This document shows positions 1 to 7,551 of a DNA stretch of 64,000 nucleotides, piece by piece; position 1 is the stretch's first letter; every line of letters begins with the position of its first letter. The notes under the pieces were generated by a model. The model was not told the origin of the DNA. It made no database searches and saw nothing but the letters and a program-made list of their open reading frames with translations. Position numbers and translations under genes: made by a program. The DNA is from Embleya sp040629175 (GTDB lineage Bacteria; Actinomycetota; Actinomycetes; Streptomycetales; Streptomycetaceae), in assembly GCF_040629175.1 (NCBI RefSeq), contig NZ_JBEXUX010000001.1:1-64000 (forward strand), given 5' to 3'.

Positions 1-38
1 CGCTCCCACTCCGCATCCGTCAGATCACCCCGCCCCAT
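1..38 (-). pseudogene. 5' end of an IS5-type transposase (runs off the window)
   Basis: Read on the minus strand from an ATG at 38, the edge sequence encodes MGRGDLTDAEWE. This matches the well-known opening of IS5-family (IS427/IS1647-like) transposases of actinomycetes, which start with a Leu-Thr-Asp-Ala-Glu-Trp-Glu motif. Only 12 full codons lie in the window, so whether the element is intact cannot be judged. The 50 or so bases between this start and the neighbouring GntR gene should contain one end of the insertion sequence; its terminal repeat cannot be proven without the other end. Confidence 0.6.
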
Positions 39-91
39 TCCCGGACCAACGACTCGACCGCGAGATAGTCACATGATCGACCGGACGTGTC

Positions 92-460
92 CTAGTCGTC
101 GTAGACCGCGTCGAACGCGGCGAGCACCGTGGCGATCGCCGCGTCGCGGGTCAGTCCGAGTCGGCGGGCGCGGTGCGCGTAGTCCAGGGCGGCCTCGCTC
201 GCGGCCCGCTGCGCGGTGTCGCCGACGGCGGCCACGAAGCTGCCCGAGCGACCCCGGGTCTCGATCACGCCGTCCGCCTCCAACTCGCGATAGGCGCGGG
301 CGACGGTGTTGGGCGCGAGGCCGAGTTCGCCCGCCAGACCGCGCACGGTGGGCAGCCGAGTGCCGACCGGCAGCGCCCCGCCCCGGGCCTGCTCGGCCAC
401 CTGGACCCGAATCTGCTCGAACGGCGCGACGGCGGAGGCCGGATCGATGCTGATCACCAT
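92..460 (-). CDS. GntR family transcriptional regulator, short YtrA-like type
   Basis: A protein of 122 residues with a winged-helix GntR domain over residues 1-75. It contains the typical run PFEQIRVQVAEQ, then LPTVRGLAGELGLAPNTVARAYRELEADGVIETRGRSG split across the recognition helix and wing. Only a short helical tail follows, which is the YtrA layout; these regulators usually control neighbouring ABC transporters. The ATG at 460 gives the normal family start, although the frame stays open upstream to about 823. No transporter gene is visible here, because the insertion sequence sits directly beyond the 3' end. The stop codon lies at the presumed insertion junction, but the length looks normal. 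Confidence 0.85.
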   Translation of the reverse strand: MVISIDPASAVAPFEQIRVQVAEQARGGALPVGTRLPTVRGLAGELGLAPNTVARAYRELEADGVIETRGRSGSFVAAVGDTAQRAASEAALDYAHRARRLGLTRDAAIATVLAAFDAVYDD

Positions 461-574
461 GCCCGCGAGCCTAATGCCGAGGACGCTCTCGACACCGGAT
501 CCCGGGATCGCCGGACGGGCGGGACCTGCTCCGGCAGGGTGGGAGGTCGGCGGCGAACGGGGGCCAGGGTGGCA

Positions 575-1255
575 ATGCGGACGTACGACGAGCGGTTGAG
601 CGCTGAAGAGGTGGCCGAGTGGCGGCGGACCGGCCGGCCCCGACGGTACGCGGACGGCGATCGGCTGATGCGTGAGGGTGAGCCGGCTGCCGAGGCGCTG
701 CTCCTGACGGCCGGGCGGGTGAAGGTGGTCAGTACGGCGGAGGACGGCCGGGAGGTGGTGCTCGCCTATCGCCACCCCGGCGAAGTGTTCGGCGAGATCG
801 CCGCGCTGGACGGTGGCCCGCATTCGGCCACCGTGATTGCGATCGGTGACGTGCGTGCGTGGTCGTTGACCACGGATCAGTTCCTGCGCTTCCTCAATCG
901 GCAGCCCAAAGTGGCGATCAGCCTGCTGATGGTGATGACCCGACGGCTGCGGCAGGCCGACGCACAGCGGCTGAACTACCGCGCCAGGAGTGTGCTGGAG
1001 CGGATGGCCGAGCGCCTGCTCACGCTTTCCGAGCAGTGTGGTGAGGAGGTCGGCGACGGCCGTCGACGGGTGGCGATCCGGGTCACCATGCCCGAACTCG
1101 GGGCCTCGGTCGCGGCCGGCCGCGAGTCGGCGGTCAAGTCCTTCGCCCGGCTACGTGAGATGGGCGCGGTCTCCGTCGATACCGCGCGCCGATTCGTCAT
1201 CGAAGATGCCGAACTATTGGCCCGCCTCGCAGCGGGTCGGGCCGGCGAATCCTGA
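575..1255 (+). CDS. Crp/Fnr family transcriptional regulator
   Basis: A protein of 226 residues. The N-terminal half is a cyclic-nucleotide-binding-type beta barrel (GDRLMREGEPAAEALLL, then VFGEIAALDGGPHSATV), joined by a long dimerisation helix to a C-terminal winged helix (PELGASVAAGRESAVKSFARLR). The phosphate-binding cassette keeps the Gly-Glu but has His where cAMP-binding Crp proteins have Arg (PHSAT instead of PRSAT), so classical cAMP binding is doubtful. No cysteine cluster for an Fe-S centre is seen. The ATG at 575 was chosen; a GTG two codons upstream is also possible. It lies 97 bases upstream of, and parallel to, a cyclase-like gene, which suggests but does not prove a regulatory link. 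Confidence 0.85.
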   Translation: MRTYDERLSAEEVAEWRRTGRPRRYADGDRLMREGEPAAEALLLTAGRVKVVSTAEDGREVVLAYRHPGEVFGEIAALDGGPHSATVIAIGDVRAWSLTTDQFLRFLNRQPKVAISLLMVMTRRLRQADAQRLNYRARSVLERMAERLLTLSEQCGEEVGDGRRRVAIRVTMPELGASVAAGRESAVKSFARLREMGAVSVDTARRFVIEDAELLARLAAGRAGES

Positions 1256-1352
1256 GCGGAGGGTAAAAGTACGCGGCGCCGCACCCCGGGGCTGCGGCAC
1301 GGTGGACCCGTCGAACCCAGCGTGGTGACCACGCTCACCGAAGGGGGAATCC

Positions 1353-2183
1353 GTGTCCGATATGCCGTCGATCCGGGCGTTGTTCGCCGTGGACGCCGAG
1401 AAGTTCACGCACAACCAGGACGTGCTGTTGCCGAAGGTACGCGAGGCCATCGGCGCGGTGGTCCCGGAGGCGTTCGCGCAGGCCGGCCTGGACTGGGACA
1501 AGCAGGTGGCGCACGTCGACGATACGGGCGACGGTCTGATCCTGACGATGGCCGACGACCGTACACATCAACTGGTCGATGCCGTCTACTGGTTGGACCG
1601 TCGACTGCGTACCCGGGCACGCCTGCACGAAGGTCCGCCGCTCCGGATGCGAGCCGCCGTGCACGTGGGCCCGATTCATGTTTCCGACGGCTCGGGGGCG
1701 GCCAAGAACGAGCTGTGTCGGCTTCTCGACGACGCGTTCGTGCGCGCCGCGCTGCGGTCCACCAAGGGCCATGTCGCCGCGATCGTCTCGGACATCGTGT
1801 ACCGCACCGCCGTGTTGGGCGGATATACGGAGGCGGTCGAACCGGGATGGTTTCGTCGGGTCGAGTCGCACGTCAAGGACACCCGGCAACTCGCCTGGGT
1901 GCACGCTCCCGCGAACGATCTGCCGCCGACTCTGGACCCGGCGCCGCCGGTCGAACCCGCACGTCCGGGCCCGGCGGGCGACCCCGCACGACGCGTCTCG
2001 ACCTCGACGCACCCGGAATCCGCAGCAGGCGGGCAGCAGTTCCATATCGGTGGCAATCTGCATGGCAACAACATCGTGGGTGGGACCAACCACGGGGACA
2101 TGAACTTCGGCACCGACGGCCGGGCCCACTACCCGGACCCGGAGGACGAGCCGCACTTCGGCGGCCCGGCGCGGGGCGTCTGA
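1353..2183 (+). CDS. class III nucleotide cyclase-like protein with C-terminal Gly/Asn motif
   Basis: A protein of 276 residues starting at GTG 1353 behind a strong AAGGGGGAA site. Residues 8-170 look like a class III adenylate/guanylate cyclase homology domain. D14 lies in FAVDAEKF and D60 in DTGDGL, the two metal-binding positions; N119 and R123 form the N-x3-R transition-state pair after the VHVGPIHV strand. The key residues therefore appear present, and activity is plausible, but the nucleotide made is unknown. Residues 180-225 are a Pro-rich linker. Residues 230-255 are a Gly/Asn/His segment with G238-N251 reading GNNIVGGTNHGDMN, which recurs in the next protein. The gene ends one base before the NTPase start. 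I infer an effector role in a signalling or defence pair. Confidence 0.75.
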   Translation: MSDMPSIRALFAVDAEKFTHNQDVLLPKVREAIGAVVPEAFAQAGLDWDKQVAHVDDTGDGLILTMADDRTHQLVDAVYWLDRRLRTRARLHEGPPLRMRAAVHVGPIHVSDGSGAAKNELCRLLDDAFVRAALRSTKGHVAAIVSDIVYRTAVLGGYTEAVEPGWFRRVESHVKDTRQLAWVHAPANDLPPTLDPAPPVEPARPGPAGDPARRVSTSTHPESAAGGQQFHIGGNLHGNNIVGGTNHGDMNFGTDGRAHYPDPEDEPHFGGPARGV

Positions 2184-2184
2184 G

Positions 2185-4275
2185 GTGACCGTCTCCGACG
2201 AGCGGCCGCTCGACCCGGTCGCCTCGGCCGATGCCCATCCCACAGGTGAGGATGTCGAGGAAGTCCCGTCGAGCCGGCGGTCGCTTGATCCGGAACAGCT
2301 CGACCAGGCTTGGCAGGACGAGGAGTTCGCGTCGCTGGACGCGGCCACGACGGTGATCGTCAACTTCAATGGCACCACGGGGAACCACGTATTCGGCTCG
2401 CGGATGTTCGGGGACATGAACGCCGTGACCGGCCCCGGCACCGGGAACCGGCCTCGCCAGGCGCGGGAGGGCCCGATCTGGAAGGAGGAGAGCGATCTCG
2501 TCTGCCGCACGTTCGTGCCGCCGAAGGGATATCTGCGGGCCCGAAGCATGATGGCGCGCCATCTGATCCTGCTGACCGGCGAGGCGGAGTCGGGGAAGCG
2601 CACGCTGGCTCTGCATCTGATGCAGGATCAGTACGTCGAAAAGGTGATCGCGCTCGATCCCGAAGAGGACCTGATGACCCGCCGCATCCAGCGCGGCCGG
2701 GGCTATGTGATCGACTCGGCCGCTGCGGACCTGCTGGCCGGCTACTCCCGCAATGACCTTGAAATGTTGCGTCGACGCCTGGCCGAGCGTGACAGCGTGC
2801 TGGTGGTGACGGCAGTCGCCACCGCACCGCTGCTCGCGCTCTGGGGGCCGTGGCACGTGCCGTGCGAACGGCCGGATCCCCTCCAGGTGTTGCATAGTCA
2901 TCTCGCCTACCACCTGGGACAGGATTGGGAGCGCCGGCACCTGGATCTGGTGGACGAGGACATCGCCGAACTGGTGCGCGCCGATGGCGGCCGGCCGGAT
3001 CGGGCGGCCACCATCGCCGGCGACCTGGCCGATCTGGCCGATGGCAGGTTCACCAGGACCGAGGTGCTCAACGCGCTGCGCGACCGCGACCACGCTGCCG
3101 TGGACGATTGGTTGCGGGCCAACTCCGCACGCGCGGACTGGGCCCTGATGATTGCTGCGGCGGTCTACGAGGGGCAGGACTACGGCATCGTCACCGAGCG
3201 GGCGGCCGCGCTGCGTGAGACGTTGGCCGAGCATCTGCCGACCGCGGGCGGCGAACCGGCCGATGGCTGGCCGCCCCAGGCACGCGCAAGCCGGTTGAAG
3301 TCGATCCATGCGACGGCGGTCGCCGCCGATGCGACCCGAGGCGGTGCCCGCTACCGGCTTGACGTGGTCGGCTTCAACCGACCGCACTGGGCGGCATCGG
3401 TGCGGGCGCACGTCTGGGACGTGTATCCGGACCTGCGCGACCCGCTCGTGGACTGGCTGGCCACGACCCCGAGGTACCCGCCGGACGTATACCGGGTCGC
3501 GGCCCGGGCGGCCGGAGACTTCATTGCCACCGGTCGGGGGCACCGGCCGCTGGCGCCGGTGTTGCGCTGGGCCCGGGAGAACGACGCCAAGCGGGCGATG
3601 GTGGTGCCTGCGTTGCAGGCGGCGGCGCAGGATGCGGTCGTAGCCACCCAAGTGCGGCATTTGCTGGCGAGTTGGAGCCGGGACAGCACCCGCTCGGGGC
3701 TGCGGCTGATGGCGGCCCTGGCGTATCCGGGGCTGGCGTCGGTGTACCCCGGTCGCACCCTGACAGACCTGCTCCGCCTTGCTCGCACAGGGGACGGCTC
3801 GGTTGCGGCGGCGGCCCGGGAGGGGCTTGTGGCGCTGTGCCGGGACGGCATGCGCGCGGAGTCGGTGCTGGAACGAGTGGAGGACTGGGAGGAGAGCGCG
3901 GCCGCTGCGGAGGTGGCGGCAGCGCTGGTCGGTGCGGACGGCGACGGCGAACTGCTGACCGACGAGCGGTTCCTTGCCGTGATCCGGCTCGCGGTCCGCG
4001 ATCGGCACGGATACGCCGTGGTGGCCCGGATGTTCGGCACACTGCTCGGCAACATCCGCGGTGACCGGGAACGCGCCACGACCCTACGGGAGACTTTCGC
4101 GCTGCTGTTTCGTCCCGGGCGCGGTTACGGACTGGAACGCCTCGCGTACGACCTGACTCGGTTGGCCTACGAGGGCCTGCCGAACGGCGAGGTGATCGAT
4201 ATCGGGGTCCTCGAACCCGCCATCAACGCGTTCGAGGAGCCGCCGGTACAAACGAGCGGGGGAGCAGCCACATGA
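2185..4275 (+). CDS. P-loop NTPase with helical-repeat C-terminus, NLR-like (candidate)
   Basis: A protein of 696 residues from GTG 2185, one base after the cyclase stop. Residues 57-85 contain GNHVFGSRMFGDMN (G66-N79), aligning with the C-terminal motif of the upstream protein. A P-loop follows at 132-140, GEAESGKRT, slightly off the consensus because Arg follows the Lys. A hydrophobic strand SVLVVTA near 204-210 may be Walker B. From about residue 230 onward the protein is helical and rich in Ala, Leu, Arg and Asp, as in alpha-solenoid sensor regions. No transmembrane segment is visible. Similar proteins are common but uncharacterised in Streptomyces. The order motif, NTPase, solenoid is that of STAND/NLR-like proteins; the assignment is inference. 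Its stop overlaps the next start (ATGA). Confidence 0.65.
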   Translation: MTVSDERPLDPVASADAHPTGEDVEEVPSSRRSLDPEQLDQAWQDEEFASLDAATTVIVNFNGTTGNHVFGSRMFGDMNAVTGPGTGNRPRQAREGPIWKEESDLVCRTFVPPKGYLRARSMMARHLILLTGEAESGKRTLALHLMQDQYVEKVIALDPEEDLMTRRIQRGRGYVIDSAAADLLAGYSRNDLEMLRRRLAERDSVLVVTAVATAPLLALWGPWHVPCERPDPLQVLHSHLAYHLGQDWERRHLDLVDEDIAELVRADGGRPDRAATIAGDLADLADGRFTRTEVLNALRDRDHAAVDDWLRANSARADWALMIAAAVYEGQDYGIVTERAAALRETLAEHLPTAGGEPADGWPPQARASRLKSIHATAVAADATRGGARYRLDVVGFNRPHWAASVRAHVWDVYPDLRDPLVDWLATTPRYPPDVYRVAARAAGDFIATGRGHRPLAPVLRWARENDAKRAMVVPALQAAAQDAVVATQVRHLLASWSRDSTRSGLRLMAALAYPGLASVYPGRTLTDLLRLARTGDGSVAAAAREGLVALCRDGMRAESVLERVEDWEESAAAAEVAAALVGADGDGELLTDERFLAVIRLAVRDRHGYAVVARMFGTLLGNIRGDRERATTLRETFALLFRPGRGYGLERLAYDLTRLAYEGLPNGEVIDIGVLEPAINAFEEPPVQTSGGAAT

Positions 4276-5186
4276 TCGACAACCGGTTTTCCCTGGTCCG
4301 GCCTGCCACCGGCGCGCGTGGCCTGACCTGGCTTCGCCATCGCCTCGGGCTGCGCGCCGATGAGGTACTGGTGGTCCCGTCGAGCGCGAACGCGGTGCCG
4401 ACCCTTGCGGAGGTGCGCGGGGCAAGCGAGTTGTGGTGGGTGGCCACGCGCGAGTTTGCTGATATCCGCGACTTCGAACTGCGCGCCGGATCGGGCGGGG
4501 AGCGCGCGTGTCGCGTGCAGGTACAACTGCACTGGTGGGTGCACGACGCCAGGATGGTCGCGCTGCGCCGCCCGGTCGATGCGGTCTCCTTCGTCGTTCG
4601 CGATGTGGAGAATCGCATTCGCAAAGCACTGGCCATGGTGCAAGGCGCCGACGAGGGGCGACTCCAGGACGAACTCGACATTGCGCTGGCTCATCCGGCG
4701 GCGCTGGCGGAATACGGGCTCAGCTATCGACCGGTGGGTGCGTTTCTGCGGGCCGAGGAGATTCCGGACGGTGTCCGGGCCGCGCTGGAACAGGCTCGCT
4801 GGGCGGTGCCCCTGGAAAAGGAGCAACAGCGGCTCACCCGGGTGCGGCTGGATTTTCACCGCGGGCTGATTCGTGAGGGGCCGGAGGCGTTGGTCGCCTA
4901 CTGGCTGACCAGATTTCCCGATCAGATCAAGGCGGTCGTGGATCATTTGGAGCACCATGGCGCGGGCGTGGCCGAAAGCACGGATCTCACGTTGAGTACG
5001 GAATTGTTGGCCCTGCTCGGCAGTGCCGACGACTTCGAGCGGAATCAGTTGCGGAAGTCGATCGCCGCCGGTCTCGCCGCCTCCGGGCCGCGCGGGGTGG
5101 GGGTGTTGCGCACCCTGGGCCTGTGGGACGACCTGGTCGAAGACGGGCCGGACGAGCCGCCGGGCGACGTGGGACCGCGCGGATAA
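4272..5186 (+). CDS. uncharacterised protein, possible SPFH/band-7-like domain
   Basis: A protein of 304 residues translationally coupled to the NTPase by an ATGA overlap. I do not recognise it firmly. Residues 60-190 follow the pattern of SPFH (stomatin/prohibitin) domains: beta strands with alternating residues (CRVQVQLHWWVHD), a VRDVENRIRKAL helix, a helix ending in AEYGLSYRPVGAF, then IPDGVRAALEQA and a charged helix LEKEQQRLTRVR. Unlike classical stomatins there is no N-terminal membrane segment. The C-terminal third is helical with an acidic, Pro-rich tail. Being third in the operon with the cyclase-like and NTPase proteins suggests one pathway. The SPFH assignment needs a profile or structure comparison. 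Confidence 0.5.
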   Translation: MIDNRFSLVRPATGARGLTWLRHRLGLRADEVLVVPSSANAVPTLAEVRGASELWWVATREFADIRDFELRAGSGGERACRVQVQLHWWVHDARMVALRRPVDAVSFVVRDVENRIRKALAMVQGADEGRLQDELDIALAHPAALAEYGLSYRPVGAFLRAEEIPDGVRAALEQARWAVPLEKEQQRLTRVRLDFHRGLIREGPEALVAYWLTRFPDQIKAVVDHLEHHGAGVAESTDLTLSTELLALLGSADDFERNQLRKSIAAGLAASGPRGVGVLRTLGLWDDLVEDGPDEPPGDVGPRG

Positions 5187-5385
5187 CGGCGCGGTCGGCA
5201 TACGGCCACGGCGGTGAAACCGGTGGCGGTCACTCCGTGTTGCCGGATGTTTCGTCGTTCTTGGTCGGTCCCGGTCCCGGTGGCGGCCGGGGCCCGGCTC
5301 CGGTGGAACCCGGATGGTGTTGTTTGCACCTGCCGTAGCGGCATGTGGTGTGGTCGAGGCTCCACGGCACGAAAGGCTCTGTCCG

Positions 5386-6246
5386 ATGTACCCCTCCATC
5401 ACGCCTCCCCGCCGGGTCAGGATCGGTGACGCGGCCGCGTTCGCCGGGACCACCCCACGTGCCATCCGCCACTACCACGAGATCGGCCTGCTGCCGGAGC
5501 CGGAGCGAGGCGGGGACGGCCGCCGCCGCTACGGCTACGACGACATGATCCGCCTGCTGTGGATCCGCAGGATGGCAGCGGTCGGCATCAGCCTGGACGC
5601 CATGCGGACCGCGTTCGACGAAGCCCGGGACATCGAGGAGATCCTGAGCAGGCTGGAGGAGACCTTGGCGGCGGAGGAGAGCGAAATCAAACGTCGGCGC
5701 GCGGCCGTCCAGCGCCTGCAGGCGCTGGACGGCCCGCTGGGACTGCTCTCCGAACTGGTCACGGACCGGCTCGGCCACCTGCCCCCGGGCGCACTGCGCC
5801 CCTCCGACCTGGACACTCTGCTGGTCACGGAACGGGTCTTCGGCCCACTGGGCGCCGCCATCCAAGCCGGCGTGTTCATCGTGCTGGCCACCCACCCCGA
5901 CCTGAGGACCGAGGACGACCGTCTCGACGCCGCCGAGGCCGCCCTCGACGACGGCGTCGATCCCCACGACCCACGCGTCGAAGAAATCGCCGTACAGCGA
6001 TGCGCCCAACAAATGGCCCTGGAGCAGGCCATCGAGGCAGCCGGGCTGGATGCAGCCGAGGAGGAGCTCTTCGAGATCTACGACGCCGATCTGAAAGGGC
6101 AGGAGGACACAAGGATGAGCCCCCTCGAAGCGATCACCAAAATGCCCTACGACTTCTCTCCGGCCCGGATGCGCTGTATGGAACTCACGGCACGACTCCT
6201 CGCCGACGCCCAATCCGCGGAAGAGTTGCCACACCCCGGAATATGA
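5386..6246 (+). CDS. MerR family transcriptional regulator
   Basis: A protein of 286 residues. The N-terminal MerR winged helix is clear: VRIGDAAAFAGTTPRAIRHYHEIGLLPEPERGGDGRRRYGYDD at about residues 10-52, followed by the dimerisation coiled coil rich in Glu and Arg at about 85-125. The C-terminal 150 residues are helical and unusually long for MerR, so they may bind a ligand; no cysteine pair for metals is seen. ATG 5386 was chosen over an upstream in-frame ATG at 5314 because homologues begin a few residues before the helix-turn-helix. It is a single gene, closed by a strong hairpin shared with the convergent rpmG. Confidence 0.85.
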   Translation: MYPSITPPRRVRIGDAAAFAGTTPRAIRHYHEIGLLPEPERGGDGRRRYGYDDMIRLLWIRRMAAVGISLDAMRTAFDEARDIEEILSRLEETLAAEESEIKRRRAAVQRLQALDGPLGLLSELVTDRLGHLPPGALRPSDLDTLLVTERVFGPLGAAIQAGVFIVLATHPDLRTEDDRLDAAEAALDDGVDPHDPRVEEIAVQRCAQQMALEQAIEAAGLDAAEEELFEIYDADLKGQEDTRMSPLEAITKMPYDFSPARMRCMELTARLLADAQSAEELPHPGI

Positions 6247-6265
6247 CGCAGAGCCGGCGGGCACG

Positions 6266-6301
6266 GCCGGGGCCGCGCACTTTTCGGTGCGCGGCCCCGG
6301 C
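6266..6301. terminator. bidirectional hairpin terminator between MerR gene and rpmG
   Basis: A perfect 15-base-pair stem, GCCGGGGCCGCGCAC with its complement, encloses the loop TTTTCG. It lies between two convergent stop codons, so it probably ends transcription from both sides. Confidence 0.75.
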
Positions 6302-6319
6302 TCGTCGTTGTCGTCGTGG

Positions 6320-6484
6320 TCAGCGTTCCTCGCGGAAGAGCACGTGCTTTCCGGCCGTCGGGTCGTACTTGCGCAGGGTCATCCGGTCCGGATCGTTGCG
6401 CCGGTTCTTTCTGGTCACATAGGTGAAACCGGTCCCGGCCGTGGACCGAAGCTTCACGATCGGACGAAGCTCGCTGCGAGCCAT
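6320..6484 (-). CDS. rpmG: 50S ribosomal protein L33, zinc-free (C-) form
   Basis: A 54-residue protein starting MARSELRPIVKLRSTAGTGF and ending GKHVLFREER, a complete bacterial L33 of the large ribosomal subunit. It has no cysteine at all, so it is the C- paralogue that replaces the zinc-binding C+ form; in Streptomyces such copies are usually Zur-repressed and induced by zinc shortage. No clear Zur box could be seen upstream of 6484, and the usual companions rpmE2, rpsN2, rpmB2 and rpsR2 are absent here. The frame extends 15 codons upstream, but the conserved start is the ATG at 6484. Confidence 0.92.
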   Translation of the reverse strand: MARSELRPIVKLRSTAGTGFTYVTRKNRRNDPDRMTLRKYDPTAGKHVLFREER

Positions 6485-6624
6485 GCACGCCTCCCGAAGT
6501 TTCGAAGTCTGCCCCGATGGCTGCTTCAAGGCGCTCGGATGCCCGGATATTCCACGGCGCCCCCGGCCCGGTCGGGCAAGGAAACTCTCGGCGCCGGTGG
6601 GGGCGGCGGTGGGATGCTGGCCGG

Positions 6625-7362
6625 GTGAATCGATCGGATGTGCTGCTTCAGATCCCCGCCGAGTTGCAACAGTTCCTGCCGCCGAGGCTGCGGGGGATGC
6701 CGGTGAGCATTCCCGCCGACGGTGATTCGACGATCGGGCATCTGGTGGAATCGGCGGGACCGCCGCTGCCCGAGGTCGGCGCGCTGCTGGTGGACGGCCG
6801 GGAGGTCGGGCCGGGACACCGGCCGGTGGGCGGCGAGGTGGTGGACGTGTTGCCGATTCGGCGTCCGCAGGCCATCCCGGAGTTCGCCGACACGCCGCCG
6901 CGCTTCCTGCTCGACGTGCACCTGGGCGCGTTGGCCCGGCGGATGCGCCTGGTCGGGATCGACACCGCGTATCACAACGACTGCGACGACCCGACCCTGG
7001 TGATCCAGGCCAACGCCGAACGCCGGGTGTTGCTCACCCAGGACCGCGGCCTGCTTCGGCGCAAGAACCTGTGGTTCGGCGCATACGTCTACGGGATCCG
7101 TGCCGACGGCCAACTCGACGACCTGCTCCGCCGGTTCGCGCTGCCGCTCGCGCCTTGGACGCGCTGTACGGCGTGCAACGGCGAGCTGCGCGCGGCGACG
7201 CGCGAGGAGGTCGAGTCGGAGATCGAGGCGGGCACGTTGGACAAGGTGGACGCGTTCGCCCGGTGCCGTGCGTGCGACCGGGTCTACTGGCATGGCGCGC
7301 ACGGCGGCCACCTGGACGAGATCGTGGAGGCGGCCCGACGTACGGTCGCGAGCATCGGCTGA
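6625..7362 (+). CDS. Mut7-C RNase domain protein with N-terminal ubiquitin-like domain
   Basis: A protein of 245 residues from GTG 6625. Residues 1-85 form a small ThiS/MoaD-like beta-grasp domain (IPAELQQFLPPR, PVGGEVVDVLPIRRPQ). Residues 92-170 are the Mut7-C PIN-like nuclease domain with the conserved acidic positions in RFLLDVHLGALARRMRLVGID and VLLTQDRGLLRR. A zinc ribbon follows: CTACNGEL paired with CRACDRVYW. This architecture is widespread in actinobacteria and is predicted to cleave RNA; the substrate is unknown. The gene stands alone. A longer reading from 6517 is possible, but its extra N-terminus is Arg-rich and looks non-coding. Confidence 0.85.
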   Translation: MNRSDVLLQIPAELQQFLPPRLRGMPVSIPADGDSTIGHLVESAGPPLPEVGALLVDGREVGPGHRPVGGEVVDVLPIRRPQAIPEFADTPPRFLLDVHLGALARRMRLVGIDTAYHNDCDDPTLVIQANAERRVLLTQDRGLLRRKNLWFGAYVYGIRADGQLDDLLRRFALPLAPWTRCTACNGELRAATREEVESEIEAGTLDKVDAFARCRACDRVYWHGAHGGHLDEIVEAARRTVASIG

Positions 7363-7551
7363 CGGCCGCGGTCGGGGCATCGACGCTCGCGCCGGCAGGC
7401 GCTGCCACGACGCACGGAACCCGCCGTTCGTCGGCGGGCCGCCGGGTCGGGCGCGGTACGGCGGCATCCGCCGCACCCGACCGCCCGCTCCGGCGGCACA
7501 CCCGAGGCCGACGGGGTGTTCGCGACGCCGACGGCCCGACCCGGCCCGGGC

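Noticed and set aside
1873..4008. Long minus-strand open frame opposite the NTPase gene
   Set aside because: Its translation is rich in Arg, Gln, His and Pro without motifs, while the plus strand encodes a P-loop protein with translational coupling on both sides.
6485..6624. Zur box before the zinc-free L33 gene
   Set aside because: No palindrome resembling the Streptomyces Zur consensus was found on inspection.
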